Assembly: GCA_903824665.1 (NCBI GenBank)
Contig: CAIJXT010000009.1
Span: forward strand, 1-64,000
Source: an uncultured Bacteroidota bacterium
Lineage (GTDB): Bacteria; Bacteroidota; Bacteroidia; Chitinophagales; Chitinophagaceae
Reading direction: 5' to 3'
DNA length: 64,000 nucleotides
Shown here piece after piece: positions 9,012-18,033 of the stretch. Each line of letters starts with the position of its first letter. Position 1 is the stretch's first letter. The notes under the pieces were generated by a model. That model was given only the letters and a program-made list of their open reading frames with translations, ran no database searches and was not told the origin of the DNA. The position numbers were made by a program, and so were the translations under genes.

Positions 9012-9623
9012 TTACATTTTCACCAGACGGAAACCTACCGTCAGCTGTGCTGAAGAATTCCGCCATCTGGATGATGGTAATGTATTATTTATATTAACAA
9101 ATCCCTGAATAATACGAACACCTACCGTCAAACGCAAAGGAAGATCAACATCCGCACCAAGCACGGCAGAAAAATCACAGTTCTTGAAGTTGTTTTTTAC
9201 ATCCATTCCATTGGCACGTTTTGCAGAGATGATTGCAGTGAGCTGCGGACCGGCCATAACTTTCAAACGATCAAAGAATGTATACTCGTACAGGAACGGG
9301 ATATCAAGACTCGTTGTACGGATGTGAACGTAACTTGAATTCTTGGTACTGTAACGCACGGTTTTCACAAGCGCCTCTACCCTACCACCCATGTGCTTCT
9401 TAGATACACTGAGAAAAATACCCCCAACAGCACCCAACTTAAAATTGGTGTCGATGGCTTTATCGCCACGCATCTGTTCTACGTTCAAACCAGCTTTAAC
9501 ACCAAACGTAGCAGTAGGCAGTATCTTTTTGCCTTTTTTCTTTGGTCGGTAAGACTGTGCAAAAGCGTCACCGGAGCAAATGAATGCTACCATGATCACT
9601 GTAAGCAACAAAATACGTTTCAT
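9012..9623 (-). CDS. PorT-like outer-membrane beta-barrel protein (paralogue 1)
   Basis: This 203-aa exported protein has a signal peptide ending in GDAFAQS, a short basic linker (RPKKKGKKILP), and then alternating beta-strands ending in an aromatic/hydrophobic C-terminus. It belongs to the small OMP_b-brl/PorT-like barrel group. It is clearly homologous to the gene at 10440-11048: both share G-[VI]-K-x-G-x-N near the start, S-x-x-K-K-x-M-G-x-R-V-E, AGPQ, a VKN-F motif and GF-NNT. ATG at 9623 places the signal peptide at the N-terminus. A -7 promoter and a terminator bracket it, so it seems to be transcribed alone. Specific function is unknown. Confidence 0.75.
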   Translation of the reverse strand: MKRILLLTVIMVAFICSGDAFAQSYRPKKKGKKILPTATFGVKAGLNVEQMRGDKAIDTNFKLGAVGGIFLSVSKKHMGGRVEALVKTVRYSTKNSSYVHIRTTSLDIPFLYEYTFFDRLKVMAGPQLTAIISAKRANGMDVKNNFKNCDFSAVLGADVDLPLRLTVGVRIIQGFVNINNTLPSSRWRNSSAQLTVGFRLVKM

Positions 9624-9640
9624 ATTTAGTGTTTTTTTTG

Positions 9641-9648
9641 CAAATATA
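9641..9648 (-). promoter_or_regulatory. -7 promoter element, barrel gene 1
   Basis: The minus strand reads TATATTTG, a perfect TAnnTTTG match, about 18 nt upstream of the ATG at 9623. The same octamer, similarly placed, precedes paralogue 3. Confidence 0.6.
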
Positions 9649-9677
9649 GCCACAAAAATCAGGTATCATAAGCCCTC

Positions 9678-10310
9678 CTACAATATTTTGTAGGAAACTG
9701 CCACCTGAAAACCGGTTGTTGTCCAGGTTTTGGGTGCAAGATAATAAGGGCTTTTATTGATATCTGTTACTCCTTTCATCAAACGGGCACCCAGACTGAA
9801 CTTCTTTTTCACAGCCAGTTCTGCACCGGCAACAATAGAAAAGTCACCTTTCTTCAAAAAACTGTTTTTGCCATACAGCGTCGTATAGGCGTCATTTTTG
9901 TCAGAAAGCGAAACCAACTGACGGTATTGCGGGCCAGCCAAAACTTTCAGCTTTTTGTTCACCTGATACTCTACCATCACAGGTACCGAAATACCAATAC
10001 CCTGAAATTCGCCCTTACTGAGCGTATCCATAGTTGGGGTATGTATCAGATAATAGGCGGCAGGATACTTTGTAGCATAATTGCAGTAATTGCCCATTAT
10101 CTCGATCCGTACTCCGAACCTCCCAATATCTTTCCGGGCATATCCACCGGCAATAACTCCCGGCCCTACGCTGATGGGCGCCGAAATATGTTGCAGATCG
10201 CCGCCCAGTTTTACTCCCACTTCTACGAATGGCTCATCTCCACCCATCACTTGTGCATCGGCTGATGCAGCAGAAATGAGCAATAGAGACATTAATATAG
10301 CATGCTTCAT
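9678..10310 (-). CDS. PorT-like outer-membrane beta-barrel protein (paralogue 2)
   Basis: This 210-aa protein has a signal peptide (MKHAILMSLLLISA…ADAQ) and a beta-strand-rich body with the landmarks EVGVKLGGDLQH, VEYQVNKKLKVLAGPQYRQL, FSIVAGAELAVKKKFSLGARLMKG and a final VSYKIL strand. It is more diverged than the two flanking paralogues but has the same layout. The start at 10310 is fixed by the signal peptide; the longer upstream frame has none. It lies between two similar barrel genes on the same strand, pointing to tandem duplication. Function unknown; PorT in T9SS is one member of this broad family, but no specific T9SS role can be claimed. Confidence 0.7.
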   Translation of the reverse strand: MKHAILMSLLLISAASADAQVMGGDEPFVEVGVKLGGDLQHISAPISVGPGVIAGGYARKDIGRFGVRIEIMGNYCNYATKYPAAYYLIHTPTMDTLSKGEFQGIGISVPVMVEYQVNKKLKVLAGPQYRQLVSLSDKNDAYTTLYGKNSFLKKGDFSIVAGAELAVKKKFSLGARLMKGVTDINKSPYYLAPKTWTTTGFQVAVSYKIL

Positions 10311-10397
10311 AATATATTTTAAACCTGAAACCGATAAGACAGAACCCAACAGGATTCTGACTGTGTGAAAACTAATACGAACAATCGTCCGGTGCGC

Positions 10398-10405
10398 CAA
10401 AGATA
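10398..10405 (-). promoter_or_regulatory. -7 promoter element, barrel gene 2
   Basis: The minus strand reads TATCTTTG (TAnnTTTG) 88 nt upstream of the ATG at 10310. A 5' leader of roughly 80 nt is implied. Confidence 0.5.
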
Positions 10406-10439
10406 TTGTCCTCAGCAAAAACTCACTGCAACTAATCCT

Positions 10440-11048
10440 TTAATTAAGGAAACGGTAACCTATAGAGAACTGCATACAGGTATTCTTCCACTTGTCTGTG
10501 CCGGAAGTGATCGTATTGTTCACATTCGAGAAGCCTTTTATATAGCGGGCACCAACAGTAAGCTTCAACGGCAATGCAATTTCTATACCTGCAACAGCAG
10601 AAATATCGCTGGTTTTGAAGCTGTTTTTCACATCCACGTCGTTGGTGGATTTTGCTGAAAGCAGACTGCTGAATTGAGGACCTGCCTGCAGCCATACTCT
10701 CGGTATTACCTTGTACTCAAATAAAGCAGGTATGTCAACACTCACCGTATTGATACTTACCGCGGAACCAGACTGATCAAATTTCGCAGTCTTGATCAGA
10801 CCTTCCACACGCACACCCATCTTCTTTTTGTCTACGCTTACAAAAGCGCCACCCAATATACCGGGTTTATAGGCACCGTTCCAGGTAGGACCACCTGACA
10901 TTTGCTGCATATTGGCGCCGATTTTAATACCCAGTGTAACAGTAGGCACAATTTTGCTCGCCATTTTTGATACACCCAACTGCGCATTGGCAGTATTGGC
11001 GCAAAGCATTGCTGCTGTGCAAGCAGCTATAATCAAAGTACGTTTCAT
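10440..11048 (-). CDS. PorT-like outer-membrane beta-barrel protein (paralogue 3)
   Basis: This 202-aa exported protein has a signal peptide (MKRTLIIAACTAAM…NAQL). A beta-barrel body follows, with LGIKIGANMQQM, SVDKKKMGVRVEGLIKTAKF, VWLQAGPQFSSLLSAKS, DVDVKNSFKTSDISAVAG and KGFSNVNNT, ending in YRFLN. The aromatic C-terminal strand suits insertion into the outer membrane. It is the closest match in this window to paralogue 1. ATG at 11048 was chosen by the signal peptide. Function unknown. Confidence 0.75.
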   Translation of the reverse strand: MKRTLIIAACTAAMLCANTANAQLGVSKMASKIVPTVTLGIKIGANMQQMSGGPTWNGAYKPGILGGAFVSVDKKKMGVRVEGLIKTAKFDQSGSAVSINTVSVDIPALFEYKVIPRVWLQAGPQFSSLLSAKSTNDVDVKNSFKTSDISAVAGIEIALPLKLTVGARYIKGFSNVNNTITSGTDKWKNTCMQFSIGYRFLN

Positions 11049-11064
11049 ATTCCTGATTTTTTTA

Positions 11065-11072
11065 CAAATATA
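11065..11072 (-). promoter_or_regulatory. -7 promoter element, barrel gene 3
   Basis: The minus strand reads TATATTTG about 17 nt upstream of the ATG at 11048, the same arrangement as at 9641-9648. Confidence 0.6.
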
Positions 11073-11225
11073 GCCTACAATTCGCTTTAGCACTGTGAAT
11101 TTGTCTAAAAATTATTAAAAACCAATACGTTTAAATTCACAACATGTGCATGCAAACACATTTCTATATACTATAATTTTATTTTTCGCGTTAGTCTTTG
11201 TATCTTCAATATAAATATACCCAAA

Positions 11226-12698
11226 ATGCCCGGCCCTATCCGTAAAATTTTACAATGCATAGCCCTGATGGGTTTGCTCGCAACCAGCCACAACACATTC
11301 GCCTCCCATATTGCCGGTGGTGGATTCACTTACAGGTACCTTGGAGATACCCTGATAGGCGGTGTGCCATTACAAAAATATGAAGTTACCCTAACGCTCT
11401 ATCAGGATTGCATTACAGGTGTTCCGGAAGCCATTTTCCAGGACAATCCTGCCTATTTCACATTGTACGAGCAAGGCAGCAATGTACCAACACGGGTAGA
11501 TACCAATATTTACTATAATGCTGCGCCCGGCAGTGGCGGGTCTGCAACTATGCCACCAGACACTGTCAACAGCCCCTGTGGTCTTGTAAGCCCGGAAAGC
11601 CTGCTTCCGCTTTGCCTGCTTCGAAAGAAATTCGTTAAGACGTACTACTTACACAACAATGCCACCGGCTACGTAGTTGTTTACCAGCGTTGCTGTCGTA
11701 ACTCATCGATACTTAACATTTCAAATCCGGGCGACGCGGGCATTACGTTTTTTTGCAACATACCACCGGCAGCAACAGCACTTAACAACAGTGCTGTTTT
11801 TAACCGGTATCCACCTCAGGCAACTTGCAATAACATACTGACGTCCATAGACCTGAGCGCTACCGACCCGGACGGAGACTCATTGACCTACGAATTTGGC
11901 AACTGTTATAACGGCTCGTTTTCTGCCGACATTAAGCCAAGGGTAGCACCGCCGCCACCTCATGAGTCTATCTCCTTTATGCCACCATACAGCTACCAAC
12001 AACCGCTCGGTGCAATGAATCCGTATCAGATCAACACAACTACCGGAAGGCTTCTGTTTACAGGAAACAGAATAGGCCGGTACCTGGCTGGCGTTGTATG
12101 CTATGAGTGGCGCAATGGAGTGGTCATTAATGCTACAGCAATGGAATTTCAAATCGTTAACACCGATTGCAAAGACCTTACCTATAGCTACAAAATAAAG
12201 GCAGGACCTGACCATACCATTCTTGCCGGAGAAAGTGTGCAATTTCTGGCAACAGGTGGTATTCGCTATTATTGGTTGCCCGGGGAATTTCTATCCAACC
12301 CATATCGTGCCGACCCGCTCGGTGTATTTACCGAACCCGGAACTTATACGTATGTAATTACCGCTGAGACGGATTCAGGATGTGTGGGTAGGGATACGGT
12401 TTCTGTATCTGTACTGGATCATTCATCTTTCGAATTGCCCAATGCTTTTACTCCCAATAATGACGGGCGCAATGACCTGTTGATACCACGGCCTGTCGGG
12501 ATGAGCACGCTGAAAAGCTTCAGGGTATTCAACAGGTGGGGAAACCTCATTTACCAGACCAATACTTCCGGCACCGGATGGGATGGAAAAGACCAGGGCA
12601 CACTGCAGGATCAGGGCGTTTTTTCGTGGTCTATAGAGTTTATCGATGACAAAGGTGTGAACAGAACCAAGAGTGGTAATACTGTATTGCTACGCTAA
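11226..12698 (+). CDS. Surface protein with T9SS type B (gliding-motility) C-terminal domain
   Basis: This 490-aa exported protein has a signal peptide in the first ~27 residues. An N-terminal domain beginning SHIAGGGFTYRYLGD is of a kind often seen in large Bacteroidota adhesin-like proteins. An Ig/PKD-like segment at about 325-395 includes ILAGESVQFLATGG and GTYTYVITAET. The C-terminal type B sorting domain, from about 400, contains LPNAFTPNNDGRND, FNRWGNLIYQT and GWDGK. Type B domains direct T9SS secretion and attachment, commonly together with a PorP/SprF partner. The promoter region is divergent from the barrel genes. A TTAGTCTTTG sequence near 11190 resembles a -7 element with a one-base longer gap. 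Ligand unknown. Confidence 0.82.
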   Translation: MPGPIRKILQCIALMGLLATSHNTFASHIAGGGFTYRYLGDTLIGGVPLQKYEVTLTLYQDCITGVPEAIFQDNPAYFTLYEQGSNVPTRVDTNIYYNAAPGSGGSATMPPDTVNSPCGLVSPESLLPLCLLRKKFVKTYYLHNNATGYVVVYQRCCRNSSILNISNPGDAGITFFCNIPPAATALNNSAVFNRYPPQATCNNILTSIDLSATDPDGDSLTYEFGNCYNGSFSADIKPRVAPPPPHESISFMPPYSYQQPLGAMNPYQINTTTGRLLFTGNRIGRYLAGVVCYEWRNGVVINATAMEFQIVNTDCKDLTYSYKIKAGPDHTILAGESVQFLATGGIRYYWLPGEFLSNPYRADPLGVFTEPGTYTYVITAETDSGCVGRDTVSVSVLDHSSFELPNAFTPNNDGRNDLLIPRPVGMSTLKSFRVFNRWGNLIYQTNTSGTGWDGKDQGTLQDQGVFSWSIEFIDDKGVNRTKSGNTVLLR

Positions 12699-12815
12699 AA
12701 TTCTCCTTCAGACAGATTATTGCCACTGATTCGGCAGTTTCTAATACTACTTTTCATATTTTGGTGTATTTTGCGGGCATATTGGCCACATACCGGCCGC
12801 ACATAATTTACTGAT

Positions 12816-13958
12816 ATGAACTTTCAACTTACCGAAGAACAGGTGGCCGTACAACTGGCGGCAAGAGACTTTGCAAGAACCGAATTACTGCCGGGCGTTA
12901 TAGAACGCGACGAAAAGCAGAAATTTCCAACCGAACAAATTCAGAAGCTCGGTGAACTTGGTTTCATGGGCATGATGGTAGACCCGAAGTACGGCGGATC
13001 GGGTATGGATACAATCTCTTATGTACTGGCAATGGAAGAAATCTCTAAAATAGATGCTTCTGTGTCCGTGTGCATGAGTGTAAACAACTCGTTGGTATGC
13101 TGGGGCCTTGAAAAATATGGCAATGAAGACCAGAAACAACAATACCTCACCCAACTGGCCACAGGCAAAAAAATAGGTGCTTTTCTTCTGAGCGAACCGG
13201 AAGCTGGCTCTGATGCTACTTCGCAGCGTACTACCGCCGAGGACAAAGGCGATTACTACCTGCTCAACGGCACTAAGAATTGGATCACCAACGGCAGCTC
13301 TGCATCATATTACCTCGTTATTGCTCAGACCTATCCTGAAAAAGGGCATCGCGGTATCAATGCATTGATCGTAGAAAAAGACTCACCAGGTGTTACGGTA
13401 GGTGCCAAAGAAAACAAACTGGGTATCCGCGGCAGCGACACTCACAGCATTATGTTTCAGGATGTGAAAGTCCCAAAAGCAAACCGTATCGGCGACGATG
13501 GCTTCGGATTCACTTTTGCAATGAAAGTTCTGGCGGGTGGCCGTATTGGTATTGCTTCTCAGGCACTGGGTATAGCTAGTGGCGCATATGAGTTGGCGCT
13601 TAAATATTCTAAAGAACGTAAAGCATTCGGCACAGAAATATCCAACCACCAGGCTATCGCCTTCAAACTGGCAGATATGGCTACAGAAATTGAAGCCGCA
13701 CGCCTGCTTTGCTTGAAAGCTGCATGGACCAAAGATCAGGGCCTGGATTACACACTATCTGCTTCTATGGCCAAACTGTTTGCTTCAGATATTGCACAAC
13801 GTGTAACCAACGAAGCGGTACAGGTACACGGTGGCTATGGCTATGTAAAGGAATTCCATGTAGAACGCCTGATGCGCGACGCCAAGATCACGCAGATATA
13901 CGAAGGCACCAGTGAGGTACAGCGCATTGTGATCAGCCGTACCGTACTCAAAGGATAA
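12816..13958 (+). CDS. Acyl-CoA dehydrogenase
   Basis: This 380-aa flavoprotein carries out alpha,beta-dehydrogenation of acyl-CoA and passes electrons to electron-transfer flavoprotein. N-terminal helices (MNFQLTEEQ) are followed by the FAD/substrate region LLSEPEAGSDA, NWITNGS and GIRGSDTHS, and a C-terminal helical domain with VQVHGGYGYVKE. The catalytic Glu is E363 in IYEGTSEVQ, the position used by short- and medium-chain enzymes. Length fits butyryl/short-chain members. No ETF or thiolase gene is adjacent, so chain length and pathway (fatty acid or branched amino acid breakdown) stay open. A strong terminator follows 25 nt after the stop. Confidence 0.93.
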   Translation: MNFQLTEEQVAVQLAARDFARTELLPGVIERDEKQKFPTEQIQKLGELGFMGMMVDPKYGGSGMDTISYVLAMEEISKIDASVSVCMSVNNSLVCWGLEKYGNEDQKQQYLTQLATGKKIGAFLLSEPEAGSDATSQRTTAEDKGDYYLLNGTKNWITNGSSASYYLVIAQTYPEKGHRGINALIVEKDSPGVTVGAKENKLGIRGSDTHSIMFQDVKVPKANRIGDDGFGFTFAMKVLAGGRIGIASQALGIASGAYELALKYSKERKAFGTEISNHQAIAFKLADMATEIEAARLLCLKAAWTKDQGLDYTLSASMAKLFASDIAQRVTNEAVQVHGGYGYVKEFHVERLMRDAKITQIYEGTSEVQRIVISRTVLKG

Positions 13959-13982
13959 TACTTTCAATACTCAATACAGTTT

Positions 13983-14012
13983 GTGCCGCCCCGTCCACCG
14001 GGCGGCACTTTT
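13983..14012 (+). terminator. Rho-independent terminator after acyl-CoA dehydrogenase
   Basis: GTGCCGCCC (13983-13991) pairs perfectly with GGGCGGCAC (14000-14008) around an 8-nt loop. It is followed by TTTTGCTTT. Confidence 0.88.
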
Positions 14013-14102
14013 GCTTTAAATGCCTGAATACAGCAATACTTTCGGAAAAACAACTGCGTGTAAGTACCGAACAGCAAACTGTATTATATTTACCTGACCA
14101 TT

Positions 14103-14819
14103 ATGAAAGCAATGATATTCGCTGCCGGACTCGGCACTCGTCTGAAACCGTTTACCAACCATAGCCCCAAAGCCCTGGCCGAAGTAAATGGCAAAAGCCT
14201 GCTTGAGCACAATGTGCGCTATCTCCAGCGGTGGGGCATTTACGATGTGGTAATCAATGTGCATCACTTTGCCCAACAAATAAGGGATGCCCTAGCTGAT
14301 TTCGACGGATATGGCAGTGAAATTACCATATCGGACGAAACTGATTCACTGCTCGAAACCGGCGGCGGACTGCTGAAAGCAGCAAAGTTCTTCGAAGGAG
14401 AAACAGCCTTCGTAGTGATGAATGTAGACATTCTCACCAACCTCGATCTGGGTAAAATGATCGACGCCCACCTGTCCGGAAATACCCTAGCCACTTTAGC
14501 TGTGATGCAGCGCGAATCGTCAAGGCATTTCCTGTTCAACTCCGAGTTGCAGCTCTGCGGCTGGACGAATAACAAAACCGGTGAGCGTCGCATGGCTCGT
14601 ATTGCGGATCAGGTTAGTCCATTTGCATTCAGTGGCGTTCAGGTGTTATCTCCTGACGTTTTACAACACATGCCATTCACAGGCAAGTTTTCACTTGTCG
14701 ATCTCTACCTGCATCAGGCAGCAAACAATATCCTGAAGGGATTCGACCATTCCGGCAACCTGTTCATAGACGTCGGCAAGCCGGGCAGTGTTGAGCAGGC
14801 AGAGTACTTATTCTCCTGA
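14103..14819 (+). CDS. Sugar-1-phosphate nucleotidyltransferase (MurU/RfbA-like)
   Basis: This 238-aa cytoplasmic enzyme couples a sugar phosphate to a nucleotide. The nucleotide-binding signature at residues 7-23 (AAGLGTRLKPFTNHSPK) fits the G-x-G-T-R-x-x-P-x-[ST]-x-x-x-PK pattern. MNVDILTNLD carries the metal-binding Asp, and the final part holds ISPFAFSG-like and FSLVDLYL strands. The short length without a C-terminal hexapeptide domain resembles MurU (N-acetylmuramate-1-phosphate uridylyltransferase) or mannose-1-phosphate guanylyltransferase-type proteins. In MurU contexts a sugar kinase gene is usually adjacent; none is present here. The actual sugar and nucleotide cannot be told. Confidence 0.8.
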   Translation: MKAMIFAAGLGTRLKPFTNHSPKALAEVNGKSLLEHNVRYLQRWGIYDVVINVHHFAQQIRDALADFDGYGSEITISDETDSLLETGGGLLKAAKFFEGETAFVVMNVDILTNLDLGKMIDAHLSGNTLATLAVMQRESSRHFLFNSELQLCGWTNNKTGERRMARIADQVSPFAFSGVQVLSPDVLQHMPFTGKFSLVDLYLHQAANNILKGFDHSGNLFIDVGKPGSVEQAEYLFS

Positions 14820-14899
14820 CAATACACTCTTGGCCCCTGATTGGAGTTTCATGTCACCGCACTCAAAACCAAGTCAGTTTGTATTGGAGCCTATTCCAT

Positions 14900-15637
14900 C
14901 TATTGGTGCAACACGACACGCAAAATCTGCAGAGAGCGCACATTGCCCAGATGTTGGGTGTGTTGTTGCAGGTACGAAATATACCAGTCTATCAGTCGCA
15001 AACGCATATCACTGCTCATCGCCGTCACCTTTAGCGAAACATAATCATCTGTCTCAAGAAATGCGTTCAGTGCACGCGCATCTTCATCTGAAGTAAACGG
15101 TGCAAGCACTGGCGTATGTTCCGAAAATCCGCCCTGTTGCAAATCCAGATGCGGCGTTTCCGTGGTGTACCTGCCCCGTGGTTCGTAGCCCAGCAAACGG
15201 CTGCATTGTACCAGAAAAAACAACGGCATATTCGCTGTTTGCTTTACCGGCATACTGTCGAGCATCGGGAAGAAATCACTTGCAAAATCAAATAACTCAG
15301 GCAGCGGCGCATGCTCCGGCAGCAGGCGAAGCATTATTTCAGTGCAAAACAAAAGGATGCTGTTCTTTACTACATCACCATGAAGGTCGGTATACATATA
15401 TCCAGCCTGGTACTCCCGCAAACGGTTTATGTTCTTACCTGGCTGCATATACATCACCAGATCCAGCAGCATACCCGGCTGAAAATAACTTGCTTTATTA
15501 CTACCCTTTGTCGTTTTGCGCACACCCTGCACCATAAATGCCTGCACACCCTGGTCAGCTGTAAACAACGTGACTACGAGACTTGTTTCGCCATACTTAA
15601 TGGCACGCAACACAATCCCTTTGGTTTTCTGGAGCAT
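14900..15637 (-). CDS. recO: DNA repair protein RecO
   Basis: RecO loads RecA onto SSB-coated DNA together with RecR in the RecFOR pathway. This 245-aa protein opens with the typical OB-fold strand pattern (KTKGIVLRAIKYGETSLVVTLFT, residues ~4-26). A helical domain follows with CTEIMLRLLPEH and LLGYEPR. The Cys residues forming a zinc site in some RecO proteins are not evident. It starts 1 nt past the stop of porZ (porZ stop at 15639, recO ATG at 15637), so the two are probably translated from one mRNA. Confidence 0.9.
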   Translation of the reverse strand: MLQKTKGIVLRAIKYGETSLVVTLFTADQGVQAFMVQGVRKTTKGSNKASYFQPGMLLDLVMYMQPGKNINRLREYQAGYMYTDLHGDVVKNSILLFCTEIMLRLLPEHAPLPELFDFASDFFPMLDSMPVKQTANMPLFFLVQCSRLLGYEPRGRYTTETPHLDLQQGGFSEHTPVLAPFTSDEDARALNAFLETDDYVSLKVTAMSSDMRLRLIDWYISYLQQHTQHLGNVRSLQILRVVLHQ

Positions 15638-15638
15638 A

Positions 15639-17930
15639 CTATTTCATAAATACCAGCTTACCGGTATATGTTTCGGCGCCGTTGGCGTCCGTGGCAAATA
15701 TCAGGTATACGCCACTCTGTGGCCTGCGGCCGGTATAGTCGAGACCTGTCCATACTGCCTGCCCGCCCAGTGCCTTGGTACGATATACCAGCTGTCCGCT
15801 GATATCCGTAATGCGTACATCGGCATTAGCAACCAGTCCCTTTATAGCAATGGTACCCGGATACCCTGATGGCACAGGATTAGGGAAAGAGATCACATTT
15901 GCATTTGTTTTTCCACCCTCTGTGGCCGTGCTGCGATAACTCATCATGCCCTGATCTGTACCTATGTATACGTCACCGGTTACTTTGTCAATCGCAATCT
16001 TTTGTACCCGGTTAGAGGGCAACGGACTGTTGTCTGTTGTAAACCGGTACACTATTTTGCTTGCATCAGGCGACAGCAGCCATACACCATCGTCCGTTCC
16101 TACCCACTTACGGTTGGCACCATCCACAGCAATTGATCTTACATTATTTCCCGCGAAAAGATAACCCGCATACTGGTCATATTGCACAATCGGTATCTCA
16201 GCCTCACAAGGTTGCGATGTACTGAAGGGAGCACTGCAATTGTTTATAATTCCGATACCATTGTTGGTGCCTACCCATATATTGTTGTTGTTGTCTTTGG
16301 CTATACAATTTACCGTATTGGATGGCAGATTACCAAAACCAACACCAGATGCAAAATGGTAACTCGCATCATCCGACTTATCCCCCAGCGTGCCATTGGT
16401 GTTATACACAAACACCCCACCTCCTACATAGCCCGAAAACCATACCTGATCTTCATCGTCAACCAGTACCTGCCCCCCATAGGGCGCTCCCGGCACCTGA
16501 AACTTGAACCACTCATTTTCAGTGCTACGAACGTATAACTGGCTCTGTGAAAACATAGTAGATACCCAGAGATTCTTCTTGCTGTCCAGCGCCAATCCAC
16601 TGATCTGCCTGTATTCTGCTCCCTGCGATATACTTGGGTCAAATACTGAATTTTCTTTCAGCAACTCATTAGTACCATCGGGCTTCAGTATAAACAAACC
16701 GTACTTGAACGAACCTGCATATACTACCCCGCTTGCCTCATCTTTCAGAAATATACTGAAATCAGACAGGTTGTCGAACGGGCTGTACACATAACGCATA
16801 AAGTACTTCCACTTATCGTCCTTGTAGTTGCACATGCCATAAAAGTTGCCGACGGGAAGAAAGTTATCATTAAAACCACCATGCGCTATCCATAGCTCTC
16901 TATTGTTTGCATAAATATCGAACGAATTCGGGTTCAAAGGACCCGACGGTGTGTAGTACCCGGTTTGTTTTTGGGTATCCATTTTCAAAAGACCACCATA
17001 CTCATCCGCAATCCACAAATTACCATCCAGCGTCTGTGCCACTTGCCTCGGCTTCTTGCCCTGCAGCAAAACAGAATCGAATACACCTGCAGCAGTACTG
17101 TACATTCTCAGGTATCCATTAAAGTCCGATGCGTCGTACTGACTAATATAAAGCACTCCGTTTCCTCCATCTATGCTTTCAATATCTATTGTCGAATGGT
17201 ATACCAACGCCAAACCCGTATCTGCAATCCTGTACACATCCCTTTTGGTTGCAACAAACAACTCGCTGCCATTAGCCGAGATCATCTCATAGCCGGGTAA
17301 AGTATCAATTGCCTTCCATATCTGAAAATTCTGCAACTCGTTACTGCTCTTCCGTGCAACATAAATCCCCGACTCTGCTACCGCATACAGCGAGTCTCCC
17401 CGTGCTACTATGCTCTTAACCGGAATGATCATGTTGTTGATATTGAACTCATAGGTCTCCCGGATGTTGCGCTTCTCCAGATCCACCACAATTACGCCCA
17501 ATGCAGTACATAAATAGGCCAAACCATCCACAGTATATACCTTGAACACCGTTTTGGCACCTGCTATAGTTTTGATCTTCAGTTCAGGAATATTATAAAA
17601 TGTATGATCCTTAAACAGATCTATGTTACCGTTTGTATAAACTATCACTGCTGTAGACGTAGCGATATCGTACCCAACACATTGCATACCTATGTCAGAC
17701 ATGCCCTCTACTTTGCTGTAAGGCTCTGGTTGCCCTTCCAGACTGTTAAAGGTAAAAAATGCCTGATTCGATATTGTGTAGAGTGTATTGCCGTTGGTAG
17801 CTACCCCAATAGCAGTGTTGTAAGGCAAAAAAGAACGCCAGTAACCGATAGGGTTGTTTTGGGCATTGGCAGCCACGGCAAAGCATGTATAGAATGCAAA
17901 AAAACCAAATAAAAACCTGTTACATCTCAT
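15639..17930 (-). CDS. porZ: PorZ-like T9SS component with double beta-propeller
   Basis: This 763-aa exported protein has a signal peptide (MRCNRFLFGFFAF…ANAQ). It then has many short beta-propeller blade repeats (NTLYTISNQAFFTF, DGLAYLCTALGVIVVD, NIWVGTNNGIGIIN, RKWVGTDDGVWLLSPD). The T9SS type A tail begins at about residue 690 (SFPNPVPSGYPG … GVYLIFATD … GKLVFMK). Length and order match PorZ of Porphyromonas gingivalis, a surface protein that brings anionic LPS to the T9SS sortase complex. The type A tail would make it a T9SS substrate itself. The ATG at 17930 was preferred to a TTG three codons upstream. It is directly followed by recO. Confidence 0.8.
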   Translation of the reverse strand: MRCNRFLFGFFAFYTCFAVAANAQNNPIGYWRSFLPYNTAIGVATNGNTLYTISNQAFFTFNSLEGQPEPYSKVEGMSDIGMQCVGYDIATSTAVIVYTNGNIDLFKDHTFYNIPELKIKTIAGAKTVFKVYTVDGLAYLCTALGVIVVDLEKRNIRETYEFNINNMIIPVKSIVARGDSLYAVAESGIYVARKSSNELQNFQIWKAIDTLPGYEMISANGSELFVATKRDVYRIADTGLALVYHSTIDIESIDGGNGVLYISQYDASDFNGYLRMYSTAAGVFDSVLLQGKKPRQVAQTLDGNLWIADEYGGLLKMDTQKQTGYYTPSGPLNPNSFDIYANNRELWIAHGGFNDNFLPVGNFYGMCNYKDDKWKYFMRYVYSPFDNLSDFSIFLKDEASGVVYAGSFKYGLFILKPDGTNELLKENSVFDPSISQGAEYRQISGLALDSKKNLWVSTMFSQSQLYVRSTENEWFKFQVPGAPYGGQVLVDDEDQVWFSGYVGGGVFVYNTNGTLGDKSDDASYHFASGVGFGNLPSNTVNCIAKDNNNNIWVGTNNGIGIINNCSAPFSTSQPCEAEIPIVQYDQYAGYLFAGNNVRSIAVDGANRKWVGTDDGVWLLSPDASKIVYRFTTDNSPLPSNRVQKIAIDKVTGDVYIGTDQGMMSYRSTATEGGKTNANVISFPNPVPSGYPGTIAIKGLVANADVRITDISGQLVYRTKALGGQAVWTGLDYTGRRPQSGVYLIFATDANGAETYTGKLVFMK

Positions 17931-17946
17931 CAGGATCAAGTATTGT

Positions 17947-17954
17947 CAAAAGTA
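17947..17954 (-). promoter_or_regulatory. -7 promoter element, porZ-recO
   Basis: The minus strand reads TACTTTTG (TAnnTTTG) 17 nt upstream of the porZ ATG. Confidence 0.55.
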
Positions 17955-18033
17955 TAAAAATAACGCAATTCGGGGTCTGATATTGTCTGTGCCGGACTTA
18001 GCACCCTAAAAAAACAAAAAATGGCTGGCTTGG

